Below the pieces are notes generated by a model. That model made no database searches and was not told the DNA's origin. It saw nothing but the letters and a program-made list of their open reading frames with translations. Shown one piece after another: positions 11,561 to 23,430 of a DNA stretch of 64,000 nt. The stretch lies in assembly GCF_002776525.5 (NCBI RefSeq), contig NC_045444.1:29358944-29422943 (forward strand). Direction: 5' to 3'. The DNA comes from Piliocolobus tephrosceles. Lineage: Eukaryota > Chordata > Mammalia > Primates > Cercopithecidae. Numbering within the stretch: position 1 is the first letter of the stretch; every line of letters begins with the position of its first letter. A program made the translations under genes and the position numbers.

Positions 11561-14500
11561 TTGGAAGGCTCTGTGACTTGTGTTTCGGGGCAAACAGTGA
11601 TCACAGGTGAAGTATACTTGAGAGAGCAGAAAAAGCAGCCTTGGGAGAAGGAGGTGGCAAAAATGACACGAGGGAATCTAGCTCCCTAGCAATCCTGCTG
11701 GGGTTCAAAGCTAGATTCTGGTCCTCATGGGAAACGAAAAGTAAAACCAAGAATCAATACCACAGGCAGAAAGACCATTTGGGAAAACTGGCCACATACA
11801 GCTCAGTCCTGCTGCATCCTGGAATCAGTGAGCTGGCAAGGACCATAGGCCCTTATAAGAAACTTGGGTACAGCTGAAGCAGGCAAGAAATAGCACCCAG
11901 AGTCCTTGGGAATTCTGCATCATCATTCCTCTTAAAATAAAATTTGTTCAAAGCGCCAACTCTTATAAAATTAGAACCCCAGTATCTTTCAGGTTATCAC
12001 ACAGGGTTGATATTTTCTTTAGGTATTTCTGGTCTGATTTCCTGCTACCCCTGAACCCACAACTCACTCATGCCTTCCGATTCACCAATGTTCTCTTAAC
12101 TTGACAATTCCTTTTGATTGTTTTCCAACGCTCACTCTAGGCCATAGCAGTCAGCTGACTTTTACTGAAGATTGACAGGGGATAGAGAGATCACATCACA
12201 CCCAGGCTAGCTGATAATTTAAAATGTAAACTATACAAACAAATAATAGGTGCCCCTATTACTAAAATACACCTTGATCATTCTCCCCACACCCCCAACT
12301 AAGGAATTTTCATAGATTGTCATTTCCAGTTGGTCTCCAACTTCCCACCATGTCATTCTCCCCCAACATTCTACTTTCATAATCTCTCTTTTTGCACACA
12401 ACTCTCATAAGTCCATTTTTGTGTTTTATGCGGAGAATTTGGTTCTCTTTTTTTCTGGCTGTGTTTGAAAGATTATGTTTCTACAACCAAAGTGGTCCAT
12501 CAGAATGTTTTGCTAAGCAAAACAGAAAAAAAAATGATTTTCTGCCCTAGGAGGAATTTTGCTGTCAGCTATTAAAATAGCATTTTCCCTCATATATGTT
12601 TATCTACAAGATGAGCATAATTATATCTCTTATTAGCTTAGGCAAGGATAGATCTAAACCAATCTGCAGAGAGTCTACTGGGCTGTATGTATATGTCCTG
12701 ACCCTTGTGTCTACCACTGTCTGTCTGCATATTAGGAACAACAGATATGTCAGAATCTACCTCTTGACTTTCTGTGACAGGTAGAAACGTAATGTCTCCA
12801 GCAAGGCGATTCCCTTGAGCCATTACACATGCAAAATAATTTCCTCAATTGAAAAATGCTACTGGAAATTTTCACAGAGAACTCTAGGAAAGAAATTCCT
12901 GAAATTGCAGTGTAAAAACTCATAAAAGAGCTCTGCAATAAGAAGCAATATTCTCACCAGGCTGTTGATACCGTTTGAGAAATTTACATCAAAACAGTGT
13001 CAGCGGTGGTGATAACAAGCACAGTGTCACCGAGATCCGCCAGGTCTGTCAGTTGATGTAGTCCCAGGTACAGCAGGGGCAGTTTGCTGTCTTATTGCAG
13101 AATAAATGTGGGCCCCAAAACTGTCAGTAGCGCAGAGCTATTTAGTGCCTTAAAAGACAATGAAATTCTCTGAGGAAATGAGAAACACAGGATCTACTCA
13201 GCTTCCAGTTTGAGGGCCATATTTATGTGTTTGAGCATTGATTTACACTGCTTTTTGTTTGCAAATGCTAATACCATCCCATCCATTTTTTTCCAGAAAT
13301 ACTGAAGCTGTGATTAATTGGAAAAAAAAAAAAAAAAAAAAAAAAAAACCACACAAAAAACAGGCGAGGATTTAGCAGCTATATTCAATGTACTGTATTG
13401 CTATAAAACTACTTCACATCCTGTCACTCATCTCCCTCCCTCCATTCTTGTCCCGCCCAAAATCGCTGAACCAAACAATGACAAAAATATAAAAGGACCA
13501 AAGCAACTCACCAACATTGCCCAGTAGTGGTCCCTTGGCAAACGCGGTGAAAACATCACCTTGGCAGATGACAGACACTTGGGCCTTGGCTAGGGCATTA
13601 CTGAACAATGTTATTAAGGACTAATTAGATGGCTTTTATTGAAATATTTCCAAAGATATGAGCAAAATAAAGCTGACCTAAAGAAAATATTTTAAAACCT
13701 CCCACTGAGCATGCTCAGAGAAAGCATTTTGACTTCTTTTATTTTTAAAATGCTCAACCATTTTCTTCAAAAACTTGGCTTGATCTTCCTGATTCAGTGA
13801 TAACTGAAGTCATGCCAACTTTGATGTTTTTAGCTTCAGCTGTTTTAGAGCTATATGTGATCCCCCCAAAAAGGTTGGAATGAATTTTTTTCTGAGTGAA
13901 GAAGGAAGCATATGTTTTAACCCTCATGTGCCTTTTTTGAAAAGGATGAATTAACATCCTATAATATTTTATCTTTGAGCTTAAAATAAAAAAGTTTAGT
14001 TTGAAAGTCAAAGAGACATTTTTCAGAAATTGAAATGGAGACCTGGGCCTTCAGGAATTAAGACTATGGATTGTATCTGCTTTACCAAATACATTTGGAG
14101 ACTTGCATGTCTGCTGCTATTGTTTTAAAATGGCAGCAGAGACAAGGCAGCCTGGAAACTTGAGCAAGATGGACCACACACAAACCGAATTTCAGGACAT
14201 CAAAAAGACATAAAACTAATATGCAGAAATGCTGGAGGATCTTGAATACATTTTTTTCCAACCAGATATATGACATGAAGAATGAGAAATAAAAATGAAC
14301 TTAGAAAGCTTTAATCCACCTGATGATCTTAATTTTCCCTTCTAATTTATAGAAAAAGGAAGGGAAGAAAAAACAATGAGCAGCTAGAAACTGAGTGGTA
14401 CCAAATATAACTGATCCCATTAAAGCAGCAGCTACATAGAGGAGACAGTTATCAAGGAGACTTCTGAGAGCCAGGTCTATATTCTTTTTTATTATTGACC

Positions 14501-15534
14501 ATGCCCATGATTTGTCAGATTTCCCTTGGGACCAAGTGGTCTTTGAATCTCCTTAGGACACACCAGAGGCAATAAAAAAGGAAATCACATTAATTACGGC
14601 AGATCTGATCATGAGCTAGGAAGGCAGACAACAATTCTAGTAACGCAGAGAGCTATGTCAAATTGCTCCATGGTTGGTGCAAACTTGACATGAGAAGTGG
14701 CTTCTTAGGGTGAGACATTTCCCACGTGACTGCAGATGGAAACATAGGATATCGGTGCTTCCAGATCAGACATAGGTCATTTTTGTAGAAGACTGTGCAA
14801 TGCCAAGTCTAGAAGTCTAATATCAAGTTAAATTTCTCTAAGTCAGAACTCCTACTACATTCTGGTACGTACCCAAAACACTGGAAAACCAACAAAAGGA
14901 AAGAATTGGTAAAGAAATGACAAATGTCTCCCTCTTATGTCAGAAGAACTTTGGGCAGAAAAATTGAAACCAGAATGAAAGAAAGGCTTAAAAGGAAATT
15001 GAGTCTGTGTTTACAAAAGGATTCCAATTCTGGGTGAACTGTCCAACTCAACCAGTTGCTTCAGAGAAACATGATTAAAGTGATGACTGAGGTGTTTTGC
15101 ATCCTAGCCTCAGTTTCCTTTATTCCCCTCACAGTCCAGTGACAGCCAATCAGAAAGGAACCTGGCCTGGAGGCTTGTCAGTGATAATAATTGAAAACAT
15201 CTGTCCATGCAGCAAGTGTGGGAAGCCCATGCAGCTCCCCGACAGAGCGAGTTCTCACACAGCAAAGCCATAACCACGACTGCTCATATTCTCCTTCACA
15301 GACTTTTCTCACTGCCAGCTGTCTTTATTCTCCTGCCAGGAAAGCAAGGGGCCTGGGGCTCTGACCCAGGCTGGGGTTAAGTGAGCTGGGACCAGGGGAA
15401 GAAAGGGGACAGGCTGGCTCCCAGCTCTGAGACAAGGGATATCTTACTGCGAACTAAAGAGAGCGGTGACTGAGGAAAAAGAATAGCAAACAGAGAAACC
15501 AAATAGGAGGACAGATAGGCAGCAGGAGAAGAAG
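11561..15534. other. Unique intron with an A27 tract and a 14-bp palindrome
   Basis: No gene or clear repeat. A27 runs at 13322-13348. A perfect palindrome CTGAGCATGCTCAG lies at 13705-13718. Sequence at 12960-13200 and 13500-13620 looks complex and non-repetitive and may be conserved, but this cannot be tested here. Confidence 0.4.
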
Positions 15535-15700
15535 TGTTCAGATTGTAAACTCAGGTGAGCCGGGTTTAAATCTTGGCACAACACTTTCAGTATGTCGCTG
15601 GGCAACCTCCCTGAGCCTCAGTTAGAATGGGAATAATAATAGTACCTGTCTCACAATGTTTTCAAGGCACTTCAGTGCAACAAGGCAAGGACTGAACACA
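15535..15700 (+). mobile_element. MIR SINE
   Basis: GTGAGCCGGGTTTAAATCTT, CTGAGCCTCAGTTAGAATGG, GAATAATAATAGTACCTGTC follow MIR consensus order closely. Confidence 0.8.
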
Positions 15701-18179
15701 CATTAGCTCCTTTAGAAGGGGGCTTCCGAGACAGTCCTTGAGGTATAGAAGTAGAAGACCTCTACTGAGGGGCATGCTACCTCAGTCATGAGTAAGGAAG
15801 GCCCTACTAATGGTGTCCTATTGACTTGGTCAGTCTCCATGTGGTTCCTGCAGATGTTCTTTCCCTGCCTGTGGCCTGTGTTAAGCTGCTTTATCAACCT
15901 GTGCCGCCTAGTTTCTTGCAATCTCAATACTGACTCCTGGGGCCTCTCTCTGCCATGAGCCCCATGTTCGGGGACAGCACTAGGTTCTGCCTGGTCTGTC
16001 TGCCCTTGCTCCTCATGTGCCAGTGCCTCATTCCCCCCATTTCAGCAGTTTGCCAGATCTTTCAGCTTGGTATAAAACATATCAAGGGGATATCTGGTTA
16101 GAAGAATGCCGGCAAAACATTTCAGCCAACTGAGGAGAAACTTCCAGATTGTAGGTCAGAGAGAATTCAAAACATGGAAAGTTGGAGTACGGGGAAGAAA
16201 GAAAATAAGGTCCTTAGTAGGAAGGTTTGGATGTTCTCTCTGCCTTCTAGAAGAAAAAAAAAAAAAAAAATCTTTATTAAGAATGTAATGAACCAATAGA
16301 TTTACAAAGGAAATATAAACAAAATGCCATAAAGGACAATATTTTAAAATATCAAATCATCCAGATCATTTCATTGTTTAAGATACCCTGTGTACATAAA
16401 TTAATCACCTTTAGAAACTGTATTAACAGTCACATCACAATTCTATTTATAGCTAACTCACAGTTATTTGATGTATGATGTTCACTTGGAAGCTGGAAAG
16501 AATAAATCCAGCTTGCAAAGAAGCAGAACTTACTTTTAGGGTGGGGCTTAGGTCCTGAGAAAATCTAGCTCAACACATGGGTGGCAAGGAATAATACAAA
16601 AGGAGAGACTCGGGGAGGCCAACTTTGTATCATTAGTTAAGAACAGTTCTGCATTGTATATGTATCCAACATAAACACTTGGCTAAGGATGTTATTCTAC
16701 TGACAGTGTTTGGTTTTCCTTATGGTCATCAGCTGGGTGACTACCGCTACTTGGCTGAGAAGCACTTCATCCATAAAGAAAAGCACCATAAGTAATAATG
16801 AGTGCGAGTTTGTGTTAGTTGCAGAGCAAGAATTCAGATTTAACAAGCGATTTTTTTTATCCAATTGAAATGAATCAAACTGTTTAACCTAATTGAGCTT
16901 CTATAAATCAGGACTGTTGTCATATTAGTAATCCCCCAGATAAGGCACTGCAAAGAGGCGCCTCACAAGAGTGAGAATGTATAAACACAAAATACAGGGA
17001 ATCTACTGAAGCTCCTTTATTCAGCATCCTTGTACATCTTCCCTCTCTTTATAATCACTATTGCGATAAAGTTATCACTGAACAACTGACATTAGGAGAT
17101 CCTTTTAATCGTTGAGAGTCTATTATAGTTTTCCTATGATTCTGTCTTCAATATGCACCTCCAACCATGGGAAGGCCTGATCTTTTCATGACTATAAAGT
17201 CAACAAAATATGGGGAGGGAGAAAAATGTACATCCATTGGGAACTGAGCTTTAAAAATATGTATTATGAATATTGTAATATTGTTGTTTTAAAAATGAAG
17301 TGGATCTATATGTGCTCATCTGAAGGGATCACCAAGACATATCCCATTTATATAGATTTCGCTAAAATCTGCTTCAAATATTTATCTTTGTAAATTACTT
17401 CTAATATATTCCTATAGTCACTGTTTGTCTTTGATACCTCTATTCCTTTAAATTTTCCCTTCTTTCTATACTCATTTAAGGGCAATGTGGTTCAAAACCC
17501 CCAGCAGCTTGCCTCTCAAGTTCGCAGATTCCTTCTTATCCAGGAATACCTTTTGTTGCTTCCATAGATGTATCTGGTTACCTTTTGAAATTACTTTTCT
17601 GCTGAGTGGCACATTCCTGGCACACATGCCTCTATTCCCCATTCCTGAACCCCATGTTGACATAACTGAATGATCATATCACCCTTTTACACTGTGGCTT
17701 CACCTTCAGGGTCCTTTCTCATAGAGCAGGCAGCCACCATCAGCCAGGTGAAGCAAATCTGTGTGCCATCCTTCTGCTAGAGCAGGTCTCTTTGTCCAAT
17801 GCCACCATTCTTTTATAAGTGTAGAAAACAAAAACTCAGACCGTAGACACACCCCTATGCTTCCAAGAGATGGAGACTCATGTCTGTTTCCTTAAAAATC
17901 TTCTGTTTCTGCCTTTCTATCTCACTCATCACTTTGACAAATAAATGTAAAGATACATATAAACATCCTATAATGTATAAGCATGTATTTAAAATATACT
18001 TATATATGCAAGAGATTACTACAAACTTTTTACATTTTAGGGTTCACTTACTTTGCAATTGATTGCTGTGCTTGCAATGTGTTTCTGAGCTTGTCAACTT
18101 TCCTCACAAAGTATTTCAAGTTACAGGATGGAAAAGGTGTTTAAAATTGTGAATAGGATTTGCAGCACAAGGAAATTAG
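15701..18179. other. Unique intron
   Basis: An A17 tract lies at 16254-16270. No repeat family or gene recognised. Confidence 0.4.
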
Positions 18180-18300
18180 AAATCCTTCTGCCCAACTGTC
18201 TGATATTCAAAATGAGGAAACTGAGGCTGAGCAAGGCTGAGTGCCCAAAGCCCTACAGGTAGTAAGAAGCGAAGCCAGGAGAGAAAATCAGGCTTTCTGT
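18180..18300 (-). mobile_element. MIR-like fragment
   Basis: CAAAATGAGGAAACTGAGGC followed by AAGCCCTACAGGTAGTAAG matches the reverse-complement MIR core. Confidence 0.55.
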
Positions 18301-19332
18301 TTCCTTGTTCAAGTTGCTCTTTCACTCCAGCAATTAAAACTGGTGTGCAGTAATGAGGCTAAAGCTGCTTCATCAAATCAACTTTTTTCTCCAACTTCCT
18401 ATGGTATTGTGGGTCAGTTGGCCTCATGAATTTCCACACAATTCTATAAGTCAGTGAAGCAGATTATTTAGACATTCTCTTCTGTATATATTCTTATTTG
18501 GATTATGTAGAAATTACCCATAAAAAAACAAGACTTTTCAACACGAACCTCATGACTTCCACATTCTATTTTTGATACCTTAACCTAAAGTAATTTCACC
18601 CTCTCATAAAACCTTTGAAAATGGAGCATCCACAGATGATATTTTGCACTTACCAAATTCCTTTTTCAAAAAAAACCCTCTAAATGTTACATTATATTGT
18701 TGTTTTTGCAAATTATATCCTCCAGTCATCCTCTGTAATTTTTTTTTCAAAAAAAGTAAAACACAGAAGATAGGAAGAACATAGGGAGAAATGACACAAG
18801 AAAAGCCTCAACATCTAACAAACATGAATGTCTGTTGACAGCGTTGTTCTGACTGCAGACAGAAACATATTGGGGAGCACCTCACTTCTGTTCCCTTTTG
18901 GGTGAGAAAAAGCTTAATCTGTCAGTCAAACGTAAAACAAAAACTATTTGTAATAAGAAGTTACAGAATGCCCAAACTTTCTACCACAAATGAAACAGGA
19001 GTAAAGCTGAAGGTAACATATCACCTAAATGCAAAGATTTTGCAATCTAATTGAGAGTAAAACATATGTGCATGAAATAACTTAGAGATAAAAATAAAAC
19101 ACGTCAACAATGTAATACAATCTGAATGTTTAAATGCCAAGAAAGCAAATAAGCAAATGATCAGAATATGATTCTGAAAGGCTTCCTAGTAGAGACATGC
19201 TTAAATATGGTTTTAGGTATCATGATTGGCATAGATGTGGCAATAAAAATAGTAGTAATATAAGTGCAAAACAACTCAAATGTGTGTGGCCCTAAGGATA
19301 CATGAGCAGGTAAATTGACCTCTAAGCCCTGA
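18301..19332. other. Unique AT-rich intron
   Basis: No repeat or gene recognised. Confidence 0.4.
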
Positions 19333-19383
19333 ATGAATGCTATTTGTTATCTGCTCTATCAGTTTTTAACTTTTTTTGTTAAT

Positions 19384-19391
<8 letters not shown>

Positions 19392-19434
<43 letters not shown>

Positions 19435-19715
19435 AGACGGAGTCTTGCTCTGTCACCCAGGCTGGAGTGCAGTGGCCGGATCTCAGCTCACTGCAAGCTC
19501 CGCCTCCCAGGTTTATGCCATTCTCCTGCCTCAGCCTCCCGAGTAGCTGGGACTACAGGCGCCCGCCACCTCACCCGGCTAGTTTTTTGTATTTTTTAGT
19601 AGAGACGGGGTTTCACCATGTTAGCCAGGATGGTCTCGATCTCCTGACCTCGTGATCCGCCCGTCTCGGCCTCCCAAAGTGCTGGGATTAAAGGCTTGAG
19701 CCACCGTGCCCGGCT
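19392..19715 (-). mobile_element. AluY SINE, cercopithecid-type, young
   Basis: Full-length AluY carrying GTGGCCGGATCTCAG and GGCTTGAGCC, variants common in Old World monkey AluY. The tail is a pure T47 run (19387-19433, overlapping the target duplication). The target duplication GTTAATAGATTTTT is at 19378-19391 and 19716-19729. The pure tail, perfect duplication and few differences from consensus point to a recent insertion into the L1M. Confidence 0.95.
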
Positions 19716-19762
19716 GTTAATAGATTTTTCAAAGCAGATTTAGGTTTAAAAAACTGATCAGA

Positions 19763-19963
19763 ATCACTCACCAGGGCCTGTCAGGGGGTGGGGGGAAAAG
19801 GGAGGGAGAACATTAGGACACATACTTAATGCATGCGGGGCTTAAAACTTAGATGATGGGTTGATGAGTGCAGCAAACCACCATGGCATGTGTATACCTA
19901 TGTAACAAACCTGCACGCTCAGCACATGTATTCATGTATCCCAGAACTTAAAAAGTAAAAAAA
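19763..19963 (+). mobile_element. L1PA 3' end, 5'-truncated insertion
   Basis: Only the last 200 bases of a primate L1 are present: GGGCCTGTCAGGGGGTGGGG through GTAACAAACCTGCACGCTC and a short A-rich tail. A 7-bp target duplication GATCAGA is at 19756-19762 and 19964-19970. It is inserted in the same L1M as the AluY. Confidence 0.9.
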
Positions 19964-20520
19964 GATCAGAGACTTCCCATATCTCTTCTCTCCACCCACC
20001 ACATACACACAATTTCCCCTATCATTCATACCTTGTGTTAGTGTGGTATATTTGTCGTAACTTATGAGCCGATATTGAGACATTAACTAAAGTCCATAGT
20101 TTACATAAGGCTTCCCTCTTTGCACTGTACATTCTGTGGGTTTTGACCAATGTATATTGACATGTAGCCATCATTATAGTGTCAGAGAATAGTTTTACTA
20201 CCCTAAAAATCTCCTGTGTTCCACCTTTTCATTCCTTCCTCCCTCCCCAACACTGCAACCACTATTCTTTTTGTCTCCAAAGTTTTGCCTTTTCCAGGAT
20301 GTCAGGTGCGTGGAATCATATAGTATACAGTGTTTTTAGATTGGCCTCTTTCACCTGGCAATATGCATTTAAGGTTCTTCCTTGTTCTTTTATGGTTTGA
20401 GAGCTCATTTCTTTTTATTGCTAAACTATATTCCATTGTATGGATATACCACAGCTGTTTATCCATTCATTTATCAGCGGACATCCAGAATCTTTTTTAA
20501 CTTCAAAACAAAAATTTTTC

Positions 20521-22544
20521 AACTGTTTTAAGTTTTTAACCAACATATATCTGAGGTAGGAAATATGGTTCTCAGAACACATATACTTTTTACCTTGAAA
20601 CTTCCTTGTCTGAGAGTATACGTTGTGATTTTTTGCAACACAGTACTAACCTATCATTTCTGTTCTTAAGCTTGAATCAAAGGTCACTTCACCTTCTTGC
20701 TTCTGTTCTTTGGTGACATGAAAGCAATTAATTTTAGAATATAGAAAGATGAGAATTGCAAAATTAAGCTCTGAATTTTCAAATGAATGTGGTTACTATC
20801 AAACATTTACTAGAGGTCATGTCTTTCTTTTATCAGCAACTACAACACCATGTTGTCTTCACAGTGAATCAGAATATAATTTCAAATTTGAAATTATGCC
20901 TTTTTCTCTCTTCTTTGGTTACACTGTTAATTATGTCCAAAAAGCAATGCTATGACCTTTTCAAAAGTGACATCCTAAGCTGTTGTTGATTCTCTAAGTG
21001 GAAACAAATGTCACCTGGCCCACCTGTGTCTTTGTTTTTAACATCAAATAACATTGATAGCTAAATCACTCTAATATGGGGGAGAGGGGGAAGCTGCCCT
21101 GCCATTTGAAGGGACTTTGCAATGAAATTCATTTACTTGGCCCCCTGATTATGTATACATACTGGTTTTAAGACAGCACACAGGAGGCTTTGCCAAGAAA
21201 ATTTTAAAGTTCAAGCAGAAAAAATAATCACAGTATCTTTCAGTCATTTGCTGTGTGTATTTGTTTCCTTAAAATGCACAGCTAAATGCTCTCTACACAC
21301 AGATATCACTTGGTAGGCGGAGTACATCTTATTACTGGGTTATTTTCCAGTACATTTGGCATAGTTAAGGTAAAGTGTATTAACTTTCTCTCAAAATAAA
21401 GATGAAAACAGAGTTGTAGCGGCTGTGAATGCTTCAGCCATTGTCAGGAAGTTAAAAACGGACGGGAGGCCCAAATAATCAACTCAGCCTGCTGCATATA
21501 CCATAGTATTCCCCTGGGATATCTGGTCTAATCCAACAATGTATCTGACTGGCATGAATGTAGAATTACTTTCAATAAAGATTTTATTTCAAGCTTGGAT
21601 GATTTCCCCCAAAACATCTTGTCACTGAGGAAAAGTATATCATAGAATATCTGATTTTTTTCCCCCTACAAGTCAGCTTTTGAGAGGGGGGAAAAAATAC
21701 ACATTACAACTCAAGTACTCAACTCAGGTCAATTCACTGTAAAAAATCGCATTTTAACGTATCTACACTGATTAAAGATTTGCTGTGTTAAAGAAATCAG
21801 GAAGCTGTCAAAGACAGCTTACCCTAAAGTCTGGAAATGTAAAAAATAAGTACCACACTTGCTCCACTCCAGTCTGCATTCTCCCTGCAGTGGCCTCCAA
21901 TTGAAGGGCAGGCAGGACAGATGAGTCCACCAGCTAACACCTTGCTCCGAGAATATTTGTCTTTTTGCAAGTAAGGAACATTTAAAGGTCACATCTTCCA
22001 ATAAGTATGAAATTGTTTCCAGGCTATATGAGAAATATGAATGGCCTGGTCATGATCACACGAAAATGATCTTCATTTCTCTGTGCATCCTTCTCTCTCT
22101 CTTTATTCCATTCTCTTCCTTCATGATGCCACATTAAGTCAGCATGTTCAAGATAGGGGAACAGTAGGTAACAGTTCATTACTCTATTTTGAATTCCCTT
22201 AAACGTTTCATTTAGTACTTGCGTACATTATTTCAGCCTTGGTGTCACATTGTTTAATTTATGCTTGGTTCATATAATCTTAAAAATAGCTTGTGTTACC
22301 TACAGAGTTTCGCCCCTTACTAAAAGCACACAAATCATATGATTTAGCGCTAATGGGATAGGAGTAATTATTTTAACATTTAATAATCATAACACATTAT
22401 ATTTATACAATGTTTTAAATTCAAAATCTCTTTTATCTCTATTATTATATTTTATGATTAACATGCAATGTTACAATAAGTATGTACACGAAAGAGCACT
22501 CAGCATGGATAATAGTAGATAAAACTCTAGAGAGGCATGGAAAG
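20521..22544. other. Unique intron
   Basis: No repeat or gene recognised. Confidence 0.4.
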
Positions 22545-22608
22545 GGCTAGAGTTGAGTCCCTGTTCTTTGACTTTATTAGCACTGTGTAACCTTTGGACA
22601 GATCATTA
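22545..22608 (+). mobile_element. MIR fragment
   Basis: GTTGAGTCCCTGTTCTTTGA then GTGTAACCTTTGGACAGATC resembles the MIR core, interrupted downstream by the MER5A. Confidence 0.5.
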
Positions 22609-22611
22609 ACC

Positions 22612-22770
22612 AAGAAGTCCCTAACCCTGGCTGCACACCAGGCTCATCTGTGAAGCTTTTTAGAAACTCTGAGTCCTGGGTCTCAACCCTGAACTACCAA
22701 ATCAGAATCTCTGTGCAATTCCTTTCCTTTATTGAAAGCCTGAGCCAGAGTGGAAAACCAGTGAGTTCTA
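22612..22770 (+). mobile_element. MER5A-like hAT DNA transposon remnant
   Basis: CCTAACCCTGGCTGCACAC, GTGAAGCTTTTTAGAAACTC and ATCAGAATCTCTGTGCAAT follow the MER5A consensus. Non-autonomous, no coding capacity. Confidence 0.7.
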
Positions 22771-22846
22771 ATCTCCCTTTCCTTGTTTATAAAACAACAA
22801 TTGACAGAAGAAAATGTAATCACATATAATAAAAATTAATGTTTCT

Positions 22847-23092
22847 GGCTGGGCGTGGTGGCTCACATGTATAATCCCAGCACTTTGGGAGGCCGAGGTG
22901 GGTGGATCACCTGAGGTCAGGAGTTCGAGACCAGCCTGGTCAACATGGTGATACCCTGTCTCTACTAAAAATACAAAAAAACAATGGGGAGAACTGATTG
23001 AACTGGGGAGGCGAAGGTTGCAGTGAGCCGGGACAGTGCCATCGCACTCCAGCATAGGAAACAAGAATGTAAATCAGTCTCGAGAAAAAAGA
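22847..23092 (+). mobile_element. Alu SINE with internal deletion
   Basis: Left arm intact to AAAAATACAAAAAAACAATGG, then it jumps into the right arm; roughly 60 bases of the linker and right-arm start are lost. The target duplication AATGTTTCT is at 22838-22846 and 23093-23101. Confidence 0.9.
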
Positions 23093-23102
23093 AATGTTTC
23101 TA

Positions 23103-23289
23103 TAGTTTGCAACGGGTTTTCACATACATTTTAAAATTTAATCTTCAAAACAACCTATGATCAGTTTTGCCATTAACTTCACTTTCTAAATGATGAATTT
23201 GAGGCTCAGAGAACTGCTAGGGCCCATCTAAGATCACACAGTCAGTACCTATAGAACTAGCACTTAAGATTTTGAGCTTCCAGATCAAG
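23103..23289 (-). mobile_element. MIR SINE
   Basis: Reverse-complement MIR order: ATTTAATCTTCAAAACAACC, TGATGAATTTGAGGCTCAG, ATCACACAGTCAGTACC. Confidence 0.7.
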
Positions 23290-23430
23290 AGCAATGGTTC
23301 TTTCCTCCAGGCAGAAGAGCATCACATGCAGAGCTTTTAAAATGTACCCAGGCCTAACTGCAAACCATTTGGATGGGTCCCAGAGGTTAACATGGTTTTG
23401 AATGCTCCACAGATGATATTAATATGCACA
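23290..23430 (+). mobile_element. MER5A-like remnant
   Basis: AGCAATGGTTCTTTCCTCC opens it and GAGCTTTTAAAATGTACCC with GATGATATTAATATGCACAC continues it, as in MER5A. Confidence 0.6.

Larger units (their letters stand above)
19333..20520 (-). mobile_element. L1M LINE 3' region, host of two nested insertions
   Basis: After removing the AluY and the L1PA tail, the text is a continuous reverse-strand L1M 3' UTR: TTTTTGTTAATAGATTTTT at the tail, ACTAAAGTCCATAGTTTACA, TGACATGTAGCCATCATTAT, AAGTTTTGCCTTTTCCAG and ATTCCATTGTATGGATAT. It has no coding capacity. Confidence 0.8.
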
